Below are positions 1-11,958 of a DNA stretch of 64,000 bases, piece by piece. Location: assembly GCF_030867095.1 (NCBI RefSeq), contig NC_081824.1:254263956-254327955 (forward strand). The letters run 5' to 3'. The DNA comes from Alligator mississippiensis (Eukaryota > Chordata > Crocodylia > Alligatoridae). Position numbers and translations under genes: made by a program. Under the pieces are notes generated by a model. It did no database searches and had not been told where the DNA came from. It worked only from the letters and a program-made list of their open reading frames with translations. Position 1 is the first letter of the stretch. Each line of letters starts with the position of its first letter.

Positions 1-2449
1 GGAATAGCATGCATGAAGCATCTCCAGTTGTGCCTAAGAAGACAAAAGATAAAGCCATTCTGCCCAGGACTTTGACTACTATTCTCAGTACCTTAGTCTC
101 AGCTCTACAGTTACCTCAGCTGTCCTGAAGAAAGCTACAGGGTCCAAATATCTGCACCCCACCTCTGCTGATAGAGAAGGTTGAAAACTAGGGCTGCTTA
201 TGCACATATTCATTTGCATTTAAATAAGAATGCTCTAGCTTTGCCTCACTGTCACATTTGTACCTGGCTTTTGAGTACAGGTCAGGCATAGCTGAGACTA
301 ATTCCCTCTTTTACCTCTCCACTTGCCTGAAGTTGGGAATATTTAGAGGTCAGGGGATATACAAGACTCAGATCCAAGGTTTGGATAGGTGTCTCTGAGC
401 TAAGCAAGGGACAGGACAGGCCTCACTCACCCATTCAGCTAAGGCAGAGGACAGACATGTCACTGCTACAATCTTAACACATCATTTCACTTTGGTGCTC
501 AGGGAGTGCACACAGTGCCTCTCACTGCTCACCATCCAGCTCTGTCACCCTTGCCCGCACTGATCAGTCCCTCACTCCAGGAACCATCTGGATGAAATCG
601 GCAGCCGTGGGGATCAATTGAAGAGTCAGGTGGCGCTCAGTGTGTGCCAAGGAATCCCACTTTCAGGACTCAACAACCAAACCCTCTGGATGATCCAAGA
701 TGGTAACTCCCACCCTAGCCAGTGTAGCCTGATGCCCTAAACACTCCTGGGTGATGATCCAGGCTGAATGTGGCAAGTCCCTCTGAGCCAGGCACTTACC
801 CTCTTTTGCTGCGTTAGCACCTTCTTCCCCCATTAGCTACTTTGGCTTCTCTGGAGTTAATCCAGAAGTGAAATCTTTGCTGAGGCTGAGCAGCAGCACA
901 ATCCAGGCCTTTGTGACTCACTGAACCTGCCTGTACCATGAAGATAACATTGACCTGCCACACAATGATGTTGTGAGGATTAATTAAGGCTAGACTGTGA
1001 TGGTATGTACATCCTCAAGCAATGGGCATCTGGACTAAGCTAAGGCTAGCCTTGGAGGCATAAGTGACTCATCCATATGCCACCCTGCCCTCTTATCCAT
1101 CCTTCCCTGCTTCCTCCTTGCTCTCAGGGGATAATAATTCACTCCTGTCCCCTGCCTGCAGTAAACTGTGACCCATCTTTAAGAGCTGAGTCAGCTTCTC
1201 TAGCCAGAGTTGGAGGCAGGAGGGCAGGTGTGGAAAATTGTTCTCTGTTCCTTCCCCAGTTATCTGCTGTGGGGAGGGAATTAGGAGACAAATACTCCTT
1301 TGCCCAGAGACCCAAGGTCTGGGCAGCCCTGCACAGGACAGGTAGTCTGGATCTAGCTCTATCTTACTTGGTTAAAACCAAATCCATTGGAGTGGATCTT
1401 ACCTTTGTCTCAGCCTTAAGGAAGGGCTAGCATGCGGTTGAAGGTTTTGTCCTCCTTTTAAGCCTCCTGGCTCTGAGGAGCATCACAATTAATTAATGCT
1501 ACATGTGAATCACTTGAAGCCACAGAAACACATACTGCCTTCTCCAGTGGCTCAAGTGAGCAAAAAGAACTGATAAAACAAACTACTTGTGAGTTGTGGC
1601 CAAAAGATTCAAAATGTTGGTTGTCTCAGTTTTGGGTCCCTACCCTGAGATGTGCCTTTAAGGGGACTTGATTTTCAGAAAGGAATCCTCTGTAAAACTA
1701 GCCGGTCCCCTTAGGGAATGCTCAGCTGGGTATCCTAGAATCACTAGTTACTTATAAAGTTTTGTTCTGGGATCTTTTACCCTTCCATAACTCATCTGGA
1801 ATCCCCTGGTGAGGTGTGACCTACCACAGGGTGACCACAGGTTGTTATATTGCTCCTTGATATGTTTTGCAGCAACTCAAGTTTTAAAGAAAACAGCACA
1901 GTAGTCCATTTCAAATATAATCTTTCCTATTGAATTTAAACAGATTTGTGGCAATCATGAGTCCAGTGCACTGAGGAACCTCAGATCGTCTCAGCAGTTC
2001 ATTTTCATTCTCCTTTCTCTATTGACTGCAGAGCCCTAAATGAGGGAACTTCCAGTTTCCATGAATCATCAGGGCCATCCCCTGTTTCTTCTGCTGCTTC
2101 AGTTAAATGTTACTGTCCAGACAAGACAGATATTCAGCCAATGCAAAAATTGTGATCATCTGAAAGAATTGAGTGGTGGGAATTAATTTGTCACACCCAT
2201 CAGCTACTGCTGCTCTGACAAAACCAGTCAGGCTTGTTGCAGATGGTCAGTCAGGAGGACCACATATCTAAGAGTAACAGAACTACTTGCTACCTATATT
2301 CTAAATGCAAAGAAAATAAAGGGCCCATTTAACATTTATAATACATGTCATTAGATCTCATGATACTGTATTGCCATTTTCACAGCTTACTAAGAAATTG
2401 GTGCACTCTGCCAGGAGCATCATGGCAAGGCACTTTACAGTACAACGAT
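1..2449. other. No gene recognised
   Basis: The open frame at 1077-1430 has no recognisable motif. There is no splice-linked conserved peptide and no clear repeat. In human, TTF2 lies next to the 3' side of TRIM45 (from memory), but nothing resembling its helicase C-terminus was seen here or further along to 11.6 kb. Confidence 0.5.
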
Positions 2450-2769
2450 TACCATATTTACTTGAATCTAAAGCAAGAATTTGGGGGGGAGGGGGAGGGC
2501 GCGAGACAGGGGACCCTGTCATCTTAGAGTCAAGTACAGGCCAGGCAAGCAACTGCTGTGGCTCCAGACAGGGCCAGGGTGGATCATGCAGCACATAGGG
2601 GGTGCATGGGGGTGCATGGTGGAGAGGGAGCATGGAGGAAAGGAAAGTTGGGGGATTGCAGGGGAAGGGACATGCAAAATAAGCAGGTAAGCAATAAGCA
2701 GGTAAGAAATAAGGGGCCCCTTGGGATTCAGAGCTGGGGGGCAGCAAAGGCACCAGTCACAGGGCTCAA

Positions 2770-3709
2770 GTGCCTATATACTAATGCTAGGAGCAAGGGA
2801 CTAGCATTAGTATATGAACTAGCACTCCTGCTTGCAGAAAACACGTATGACTTAGTAGGGCTAACAGAAACCTGGTGGGATTCGTCCCACGACTGGGCGG
2901 TACATATTGAGGGTTATAGGCTGTACAGAAAGGACAGGGTGGGGAAGAAAGGGGGAGGGGTTGCACTCTATGTCAATGAGCAATATACATCGACCCTCAT
3001 CAAGACGGAATTGAAGGATGAGGAAGTAGAAGGATTGTGGGTTAGGTTACATGGGGGGCAAGGAGAAAGGGATTTGGTGGTAGGGGTCTGCTACAGACCC
3101 CCACACCAAGGGGAAGAACTAGATTCGGGGCTCCTGAGGCAACTCTCGGAGACCATAAAAGCTAAGGAGGCAGTAGTCATGGGGGACCTAAACTACCTAG
3201 ACATCTGCTGGGAGACGCAGACAGCAGAGTCCCACCGTTCACGCAGGTTTCTATCCTGTGTACAGGACCTCCACCTGTCACAGGAGGTACACGGTCCCAC
3301 TAGGGGGAATGCCTTACTGGATCTGGTATTGGCAACGGGGGATGACATGGTAGGGGACCTACAGATCGGTGGCCATCTGGGGGACAGTGATCACTTAATA
3401 ATAGAATTCTTCATAAGACGTCGAGTGGGTAAGGTAACTAGTAGGGTGAAAGTGCTAGACTTTAGGAAAGCTGATTTCAATGAACTCAGGCAATTAGTCA
3501 AGGATGCACTGCAGAGTAGGAGTTTTGAAGTGATGGGAGCCCAAGAAGGGTGGCTGTGCCTTAAGGAAATGATCCTTCGGGCACAAAGGGAGACAATCCC
3601 GATGCGAGGAAAAAGAGGGAAAGGGGCCGAGAGGCTTCCTTGGCTGACCAGAGAAATCCAGGGCAGCCTACAAAAAGGGGGGCCCCCCTACCAAAAGGGG
3701 GGCATATAA
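2770..3709 (+). pseudogene. CR1 endonuclease part of ORF2
   Basis: Apurinic-type endonuclease domain that nicks target DNA for target-primed reverse transcription. Visible motifs: YTNARSKG, DLVGLTETWW, VCYRPP, VVMGDLNY and DSDHLIIEF. The frame is lost near 3700 before the reverse transcriptase. The frame upstream of 2670 reads flanking DNA and is not part of the element. Confidence 0.85.
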
Positions 3710-5396
3710 AAAGTGGAAACAGGGAGAGATTACCAAAGAGGAGTATACCTCCTCTGCTCACGCTTGTAGGGAGGCAGTTAGATGGGCCAAAGTTACCATG
3801 GAGCTGAGGATTGCATCCCAAGTAAAGGATAACAAGAAATTGTTTTTTAGATATATAGGGAGTAAAAGGAAGGCCCAGGGAGGAACAGGACCCCTGCTAA
3901 ATGGGCAGAAGCAATTGGTGACGGACAGGGAGGACAAGGCTGAACTCCTCAACGAGTTCTTTGCCTCAGTGTTCCTAAGTGAGGGGCAGGATAAGGCTCT
4001 CACTGGGATTGTAGAGAGGCAGCAGCAAAGCACCAGACTACCATGCATAGACCCTGAGATGGTGCAGAGTCACTTGGAAGAACTGGATGCCTTTAAGTCG
4101 GCAGGCCCGGATGAGCTCCATCCGAGGGTACTGAAGGCACTGGCTGACGTCATTGCACAGCCACTGGAGGGAATATTTGAACGCTTGTGGTGCACGGGCC
4201 AAGTCCCGGAGGACTGGAAAAGGGCCAATGTGGTCCCCATTTTCAAGAAGGGGAGGAAGGAGGACCCGGGCAACTATAGGCCAGTCAGTCTCACCTCCAT
4301 CCTTGGCAAAGTCTTTGAAAAAATTATCAAGGCTCACATTTGCGAGAGCCTGGCAGGACAAATTATGCTGAGGGGAAACCAGCATGGGTTCGTAGCAGGC
4401 AGATCATGCCTGACTAATCTAGTCTCTTTTTATGACCAGGTTACGAAACGCCTGGACACAGGAGGAGGGGTGGATGTCGTATACTTAGACTTCAGGAAGG
4501 CCTTCGATACGGTATCCCACCCCATACTGGTGAACAAGTTAAGAGGCTGTGACTTAGATGACTACACAGTCCGGTGGGTGGCGAATTGGCTGGAGGGTCG
4601 CACCCAGAGAGTCGTGGTGGATGGGTTGGTATCGACCTGGAAGGGTGTGGGCAGTGGGGTCCCACAGGGCTTGGTCCTTGGACTGATACTCTTTAATGTC
4701 TTCATCAGCGACTTGGACGAGGGAGTGAAGTGTACTCTGTCCAAGTTTCTGGATGACACACAGCTGTGGGGAGAAGTGGACACGCCGGAGGGCAGGGAAC
4801 AGCTGCAAGCAGACCTGGACAGGTTGGACAAGTGGGCAGAAAACAACGGAATGCAATTCAACAAGGAGAAATGCAAAGTGCTGCACCTAGGGAGGAAAAA
4901 TGTCCAGCATACCTACTGCCTAGGAAATGACCTGCTTGATGGAACGGAAGCGGAAAGGGATCTTGGGGTCCTAACGGACTCCAAGATGAACATGAGTCGG
5001 CAGCGTGACGAAGCCATCAGAAAAGCCAATGGCACTTTATCGTGCATCAGCACATGCATGACGAATAGATCCAAGGAGGTGATACTTCCCCTCTATCGGG
5101 CGCTGGTCAGACCACAGTTGGAGTACTGTGTGCAATTCTGGGCACCGCACTTCAAGAGGGATGCAGGTAACCTGGAGAGGGTCCAGAGAAGGGCCACTCA
5201 TATGGTTAAGGGCTTGCAGACCAAGCCCTACGAGGAGAGACTAGAGAACCTGGACCTCTTCAGCCTCCGCAAGAGAAGGTTGAGAGGCGACCTTGTGGCT
5301 GCCTGTAAGTTCATCACAGGGGCACAGAAGGGAATTGGTGAGGTTTTATTCACCAAGGCCCCCCATGGGTTACAAGAAACAATGGCCATAAGCTAG
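3706..5396 (+). pseudogene. CR1 reverse transcriptase part of ORF2
   Basis: Reverse transcriptase of a CR1 LINE. The frame is open from about 3706 through an internal Met at 3798 to a stop at 5394-5396. Motifs include [56 protein letters not shown] and SKFLDDTQLWG. The Ala-to-Leu change in the FADD box and the loss of the normal C-terminus suggest that it is inactive. Confidence 0.88.
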
Positions 5397-6497
5397 CAGA
5401 GAGCAGATTTAGATTGAACATTAGGAAGAACTTCTTCCCAGTTAGAGTGGCCAAGGTCTGGAACGGGCTCCCAGGGGAGGTGGTGCTCTCCCCTACCCTG
5501 TGGGTCTTCAAGAGGAGGTTGGATATGCATCTAGCTGGGGTCATCTAGACCCAGCACTCTTTCCTGCCCATGCAGGGGGTCAGACTCGATGATCTATTGA
5601 GGTCCCTTCCGACCCTAACATCTATGAATCTATGAATCTATGAAAAGAAGGGGATTGTGGGGAAGGGGTGTAGGGGTAGGGTCTCATGGAGCATGGGGAA
5701 AGGGTGCAGGGGAAGGTAAGGACAGAGCATGGAGAGCATAGTGCTGGGGCAAATGTGTGAGAAAGGGTGTGCAGTATGGGGAACACAGGGAAAGGGTGCA
5801 CAAGTGTGGGGAGAGCACAGGTGAAGGGATGTGCTGAGCAAGCTGAGTGTGCGGAAAGGGCATGGGGAAAGGGACGCAGAGTATGGGGGAAGTGGAATGT
5901 GCAGTGAGAGAAGCTTAGGGAAGGTGTGCAGGGAAGGGGCATCCAGTGTAAGGGGAGCACAGAGAAAGGGACACACAGAGCAGGGGGAGTGCAGGGAAGG
6001 GGTATGTGGAGCTGTGGGGCAGCTGCTGCAGCTCTGACCTCAACTGCAACCCCAACCCCAACTGGGGTTGGAAGCTGGAGGCTGAAGCCAGAGCCAACAC
6101 TACTGCCTGCCCTGCAGGGTGCTCCACACCCCCAGCAGAGACAGAGCAGGACCAGCTGCAAATGTAAGGGTGAGGGGGGCAGGCACAAGACGGGGACAAG
6201 TGGTAGGATGGGAAAGGCACTGGGGGGGATGAGGGACAGGCTTGTGGAGGGGGTGGGGAACTAGTGGCAAGTTGGGGGCAAGAGCATGGAACAAGGTGCT
6301 GGCCTCCTAGCTGCTGCTTTCTCTGCCACTACTTTCCCTGTGGCAGTGGTGGGAGGGATGACTTTAAGACAGCCCTCCAATAACTAGATTCTAGACATGC
6401 CAAATTAGAACAAATTTATAATTTTCCATGTCTAGAATCTAATAATTGAGGGGTCGTCTTAAATTCAAAGTCGTCTTGGATTTGGGTGAATACAGTA

Positions 6498-8541
6498 TTT
6501 ATTATTACTACTTAGCACAGGAGAGAACCCTGTGCCTCATTTAAAGAATAAAGGAAGGTGCAGAAAGTATAACAAGAAGAAAGGGGTTTCATTCTCCCAC
6601 ACATGGCATTCTGCTGCTGCAGCTCATTCAAAAGACCTTAGTACCAGTCTGATCATTCCTAAAACCTCAACAGAAGAGATACCAGCATAGCTCTGCCACT
6701 GCGCCTTTATCCTATCTGAGAGCCCACAGCAAGGGAGATGGAGAAAGTTGGGGGTGGTTTCGTGACACTGGCACCTGGTCATTAGAAACCAGCCTGTGTC
6801 CTCCAGCTCATTTGACATGGAGTCCACCAACCAGCAACCTGGTGGAAACTGTTTCAGTGACTCCTGACCTGGAGACCAGGTGCCCCACACAGGAGAGACC
6901 ATGTGTTATTTTAATTTTGGCTTCACCAACACAGCCAAAAGAAGACCAAATTATTTAACAAAGAGATGCTATCATTTTCCTCCCCTTCCAGCTCCTAATC
7001 TGTGCAGCTGTTATGTAGGAGTGAACAGGTGTGCTGCAAGTAAGACACTATACATGGCACATTCATAGGCTCTAAATTGCCTTCTACAGTGTCTTAGGCT
7101 GGCGGAGCTTTGCCCAGATCTTGCGCGCTGACAGTTGACATTCAGAGCTTTTCCATAGTCATTCACATTCTTGTAGCTGCATGCGGGTCAGAGATATTAC
7201 AATCCAGATGTGTGGACTTCACTGGGAACTGTTCTTCACTGTTGCTGTAATGGGTAACTAGCATTAGGGTTCTAGGAGCATGCATGTACCAGTTTAAGCC
7301 ACAGAGTCTATTGCTTATAAATGCTAAGCTAGTTGTCTGCATACTTTCCAAACTTAAGCCCAGTAAGCATGGTATTGAGTCAAACAGCAAATAATTTCCC
7401 TCTCAAAAGTAGAACAGCCAAAAATGCCAGAGGAGCCCACACCTCTGTGCATATAGTAATTCCCTTCCATGTCTCCAAAAGCAGATAAAGACTGTACCGT
7501 ACCTCCAGAAAATGACCTGACCCTGGGAAGCCATGGTAACAGGATCACTTCAGGCAGCACTTCAGACTGCGCTGGGTGCTGGAAAAACCAATGCAGTATG
7601 CAGACCTGCCTCCTTCCCTGTGAGATGCATTCTTCAGGGTGCTCTGCTTAAATAGCTTGACTACGCAAAGGAGTGGTGACTCCCAGTACTGCAAGCTGAG
7701 GTATGAGGAAGCCATGGGGACGCAAGCAAGTTTCCCACCAGGCATGGTAAACAGCAGTAAGGCTCATGTTAGTCGTCACTAAATGAGGGCAGTGCTGACC
7801 CCTGTATTAAGGTTGCTCAATGATTGCAATTATGAACACATTTTCAACATGCTGATGTGTCTTTTTAGAGTCCCAGTGCCTCCACAATCTGCACCATGGG
7901 TCTGACATGACAGTGGGGCAATCCTGGGGCCTGAAAGGGGTTTTTAGCTGTCTTAATGCAACTCTGGTCAGCCCTTTCCTTTTTTGTGTCCTTCTGACAA
8001 GGTATTTAGCAGAATTTGCAGATTCATTGGAATCTGACAGGCTGCACCATCCGTGCTTCTGCTTTGGCCTTGAATTTGCAACCTCTGGGCTGTCAACTGT
8101 GCACCTTAGCCCCCACCCAAGTCAGTGATGGCCCTATTGCAAGCTTTTCAAATATCACCATGAGAGGTCTTCATTGCAGTCAACAGGGTTATTGTCTTAG
8201 GGATACTCCCCTAAGCTTTTGTGGCTTTCTCACAGACCTGAGCCGACCCAGAACATTCTCCCCAGTTTCTGTCGTGCTGAAGCAGTACATGGATCGCTAA
8301 GATCCATAGGTTTAATCATAGGAAGGGTGGACTGGACAAGTACTCCTTTAGTTGGCTGACTCCCTGAACTCCTCCACCAGCCATGATTGTAACCTGCTAT
8401 CCCATAAGGGCTTCCACCCCCTCCATCTCCCTGCTGTAAAACTACCCAGCTCTTTCAGCTGCTACCCCCTGCTTAATTTGCCAGTTGTAGCCTCCTCCCT
8501 CTCCTCCCCAACCGCAGCCCTGCCCCACACTCCTTTGAGTT
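6498..8541. other. No gene recognised
   Basis: Mostly unique-looking sequence between the DNA transposon and the first hAT-type MITE. No supported exon. Confidence 0.5.
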
Positions 8542-8549
8542 CCCTAGCC

Positions 8550-8877
8550 CAGTGTTTCTCAGCCTGTGGGTCATGACCCAAAAGTGGGTCACAGGAATAT
8601 ATGAAAGGGTTGCGAACTTGAAAAACGGATTCTCCTTTAAAGGAGAAAAACGTGGGACGCCGTGGCTTTTCCCTTGCAGGGTGGCAGAGCTCCAGCCTGC
8701 AAGGGGCTGCTTGGGGTGGTGCATGCCCCACATATACCCCCCCACCCCACACACCCACTCTGTGCCCCACACACTGTGGGGCTGGGAACAGTGGGTTGGT
8801 AGTGAGGGGTGCTCGGTCAGGACTGGTTATCAATGTTTACAAACAGGTCCTGGTACAAAAAAGGTTGAGAACCACTT
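8550..8877. mobile_element. hAT-type MITE, copy 1
   Basis: The ends read CAGTGTTTCTCA and GGTTGAGAACCACTT, which are inverted repeats. They are flanked by 8-bp duplications ccctagcc and ccctagtt. The nnCTAGnn target is typical of hAT elements. There is no coding capacity. Confidence 0.72.
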
Positions 8878-8885
8878 CCCTAGTT

Positions 8886-11648
8886 CACAACCACATTCAC
8901 TCCACATCAGCACCATACCTAGATTCCTGGTGGCCCCAGGCAAACTTTTAGTGTTGGGACCCACTTTGCCAGATAATGATAATAGTAATTGGACAACAGA
9001 AAAAAAATTACCATTTTCAGGCCCCCTTTCTGTCCAGGCCCTGGGCGGCCACCCGATTCATCCATGGCTGTGTCCGGCCCTGTTCCACTTCTGCTTTGTC
9101 ACTCCCACTACAGCAAGAGAAGTTCATTGCTCACTGTTATACTCCATCTCTGCTGAAAATTTATTTCCCCGCAGTTATATTTGCTCCCTCTCCCCACATG
9201 AAGCTTAGTGGGGGAGAATGACTAGCTCTCCTTTACCCTAACCCTCCTTATCATTTTCCCCTTCCTGTAACTGTACTACCTCCCTCATGTTTGGCAGTGC
9301 CCATGTTCTTTTCATGAATTTCTTGCTAATGACGCTTTGTAGAAAAGGAGAGCATCCCAACTTCCTGTGCGACTACATTGACCTCATGGCTCTTACAACA
9401 GCGCTGGTCACACAACCATCTTGAAGAGTCTGTGCGACTCAGGAGGCATCAGGTCAGAAAACAGAAACAATGTTGGGGACTAGCCAGGACAGCCCAACTA
9501 ATTATAAACTGCAGGTTTCCTGAGCAACAGCAGAGGAGGGAAAACTGTTGCAAACAACCTCATGGCAAAGCGGACTGTCTGTGAGCAGAGCTGGGAGAAC
9601 AATCCACCATACATTTATTTGATGAATCTAGTCACTCATTCCCCAATTATCTGCAAATAGACTTTGATTTTCATTAATTGTCCATTATTAATTGACAGCT
9701 ATTGGTGAAAAAGGTATTCAAACAGTATTTCCTCTCCCAGATGTCAGTGGCAGCAACCTACACATGAAAAGAGCCTAACAAGCATGGCTCTCTAAGCATA
9801 GAAGAAATGCCTTCTTCAGCAGCTCCCCTTCTGGATGATGAAAGGAAAGGTATAACGATGGTTCCATCCTCCTTAGCTGAAAGGATGGTTGTCCAAAATC
9901 TGCTTTGTAGGAGGAAAGAAGGGGAAAGGAGGACAGCTGGGTAAAAAAAGAGAATAATGAAGGCTTGGCTGAGCAATGCCCCAACCATTTTTTATTAGTT
10001 AATATTTATGACAGTTATTATTCATAAACAAGAATCAAACTGTTGCTATGTAAACTTGTGTACTGTCCCTACCTCAATAAAACCGACTGGCTCATTTCTG
10101 TCCACACCTCAAGCAGTTCCCCTTCTCAGTCCTAGATGGCACGAGGAACCCCAGCTGCCTCTGTGGTGGGCCCTAGTATGCCACCTCCTCACAAGGTTTG
10201 TGCAAGTGATAAGAGTCCAGGCACACCTGCCTGGGTATGACAGATTGTTCAAGTCTGGGCATAGAGCATACCCTACTCCTAAGGGTCCAATAGTTCAATG
10301 CATGGGCCCAGCACACACACAGACAGCAGCTGTGGGACTTAATGCAGTGTAGGGGAACTAGCAACTGGGATATGAGGGGCTGGAACCCCAAAGCTTAATG
10401 GGGCACTGCTCACATTCACCTGACTTAGGATGTAGAAAGATAACTAACAAACCAAAGTCCCTAGTAACTTTATAACAGAGTCACTAAATGTGAATGCTAA
10501 AAAGTTTTAATTCCACAAAACACTAGGTAACCCCTGAGCATTTAGACCTGTTATAAACAAGCACTTTAGGCAAGTAGGTGAAATCCAAATGTAGTCACAG
10601 TTCAGCCTTACGACAACATCTGCTGCTGTGAGCCCAGGCTGCATTTGTTCCAGTGGCCTACAAAGAAGGGGAAGCCATTTCTCTTTCCTAGCTTTCCCAG
10701 CTATGCGTGAGCAGAATGTAATGCCACCCTGCAGATGAAAAACAGCACAAACTCTATGGGACTCTGCCAAAGAGGAACGAACAAAGCAGAAGCAAGAAGC
10801 TGATGTGATCTAAAGCAAGGGGCATGGCTCAGTTCAGGTAATTTATTCCGCCAGTTTTCTGCACTGGCCAAAGGTCTGTGCAAGCTCCTCTTCTGGCACT
10901 TGCTAGGAGGCATACCTGAGCACTCAGATTGCCCCCAGCTTCTTCACATGCAACAGGTGCATTCACTTCAGTATCTCATTCCATTTCCAGCCACACACAG
11001 TGCGGAACAGGTGTTGCACTGACTCACATGGTAATGCACCCTCTAACTTAATCATCAACACCCTCTCCTCCAGTCCCACGGGCTTCCCTTGGATTTTACA
11101 TAACCAGGTATCAATCTAGCCTGATCCTGTGTAGTTTGTGGGACCTAAAAAGATCACAGGCTGAGGCAGCACACCTAGAGGGAGAGTACAGCTTGCAGGC
11201 AAAATAGTGGATCTGTTGAGCGTGATTGTGATGTATCCACACAACTGAGATCAGAATCGAGCACCGTGTCTGGCAGAGGCAGAAGCAATAGGTCATGTGC
11301 CAAGCCTTTCCTAAGCATGTACAGAAAAGCTCTAGGAATGCAACCAAACCAGGACCTTTGGTCTCTTCACAACTATGTGCTGAGAACAGAGAAAGGGAGC
11401 AGAGGCAGAGAATGTCAACCCTGTAGAACAAGATGTGTCTTGACCCTCTGGGAGGTAACTGCACCTTCCTGTATGTGCTGATGCTTCCTCCCCATGACCG
11501 TTCATTTAGGATTGGAGTTCGGTGCCTAGTTACCAAATTCCACGTTCTCACTGAGCAGAAGTCAACGTTGTGCTTCCCACAGTTCATTCTAACCACATGC
11601 GAAAACAAGTGCTCACAGATATCCCCCAGGCAAAAGATAAGGCACGTA
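8886..11648. other. Region downstream of TRIM45, no gene recognised
   Basis: A degenerate repeat-like stretch at about 8920-9085 (GGCCCCAGGCAAAC...CTGGGCGGCC) may be an old DNA-transposon piece. The rest has no supported coding exon. The 3' part could be TRIM45 3' UTR if a distal poly(A) site is used. Confidence 0.45.
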
Positions 11649-11654
11649 TTTATT
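11649..11654 (-). terminator. TRIM45: Candidate TRIM45 poly(A) signal
   Basis: AATAAA on the minus strand about 150 nt past the stop codon, with a TGTGAGCACTTGTTTT-like stretch downstream. Another AATAAA lies near 9614-9619, so the real 3' end could be further on. Confidence 0.45.
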
Positions 11655-11806
11655 TTAACAGGTCTGTCTTTCCCAGCACACCCCACTGCAGTTCTGTCTC
11701 AGCAAGGTGCTTCCTGGCAACAGGTACCATCTCTGTAACCCTACTGAGATAGGCATGAGTCCCAGCCAGCAGAGACACTCCAGGTCTGTGGGGACTTCGT
11801 CATCTG

Positions 11807-11958
11807 TCAAAGTGCTACAGTTCTGAGCAGGCTCCGCTGCAGAGTCTTACCCAGTGGCCCACCTGGGCATTCAGAGTGTTTAACAAATCTTCCACAGCAT
11901 GACCAGTGGGGAGAGCCAGGGTGACCTTTGTGCCCATGGCCACAGCCTTGGAATCCAC
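11807..11958 (-). CDS. TRIM45: TRIM45 last coding exon
   Basis: A 152-nt terminal coding exon. It codes for GFQGCGHGHKGHPGSPHWSC, then CGRFVKHSECPGG, and ends SLLRTVAL with a TGA stop at 11807-11809. The Gly/His/Cys-rich tail and last eight residues match the mammalian protein as I recall it. Confidence 0.94.

Larger units (their letters stand above)
2670..5643 (+). mobile_element. CR1 LINE, nearly full-length ORF2, inside a DNA transposon
   Basis: Non-LTR retrotransposon of the CR1 clade, about 3 kb. The endonuclease (about 2770-3420) has YTNARSK, LTETWW, GDLN and the SDH motif. The reverse transcriptase (about 3800-5050) has [20 protein letters not shown] and FLDD in place of the usual FADD. 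The 3' end is a run of TCTATGAA units, typical of CR1. ORF2 is broken by a frame shift near 3670-3705, where a short C/A/G block is repeated, and by another near 5361-5369; the last ~55 codons then run on to TAG at 5546-5548. Otherwise the frame is open, so it is fairly young. Flanks share a poorly defined direct repeat (2643-2670 and 5642-5669) in G-rich sequence. Confidence 0.92.
2452..6495. mobile_element. TA-flanked Tc1/mariner-superfamily-like DNA transposon, split by a CR1
   Basis: The left end starts CCATATTTACTTGAATCT. The right end, read in reverse, starts CTGTATTCACCCAAATCCAA. Both are flanked by TA, the Tc1/mariner target. A subterminal palindromic stretch (GATTCTAGACATG...CATGTCTAGAATC) lies at about 6385-6445. 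G-rich low-complexity filler and the CR1 at 2.67-5.64 kb occupy the middle. No transposase is seen, so it is non-autonomous. A second copy lies at 43.4-44.2 kb. Confidence 0.65.

Noticed and set aside
1077-1430. 117-codon open frame
   Set aside because: No recognisable domain, no splice-linked neighbours, and composition like random sequence.
2558-2760. N-terminal extension of the CR1 endonuclease frame
   Set aside because: This part reads through the host transposon's G-rich sequence and only by chance stays open into the CR1.
5622-6264. Several open frames on both strands
   Set aside because: They come from G/A-rich low-complexity filler of the DNA transposon.
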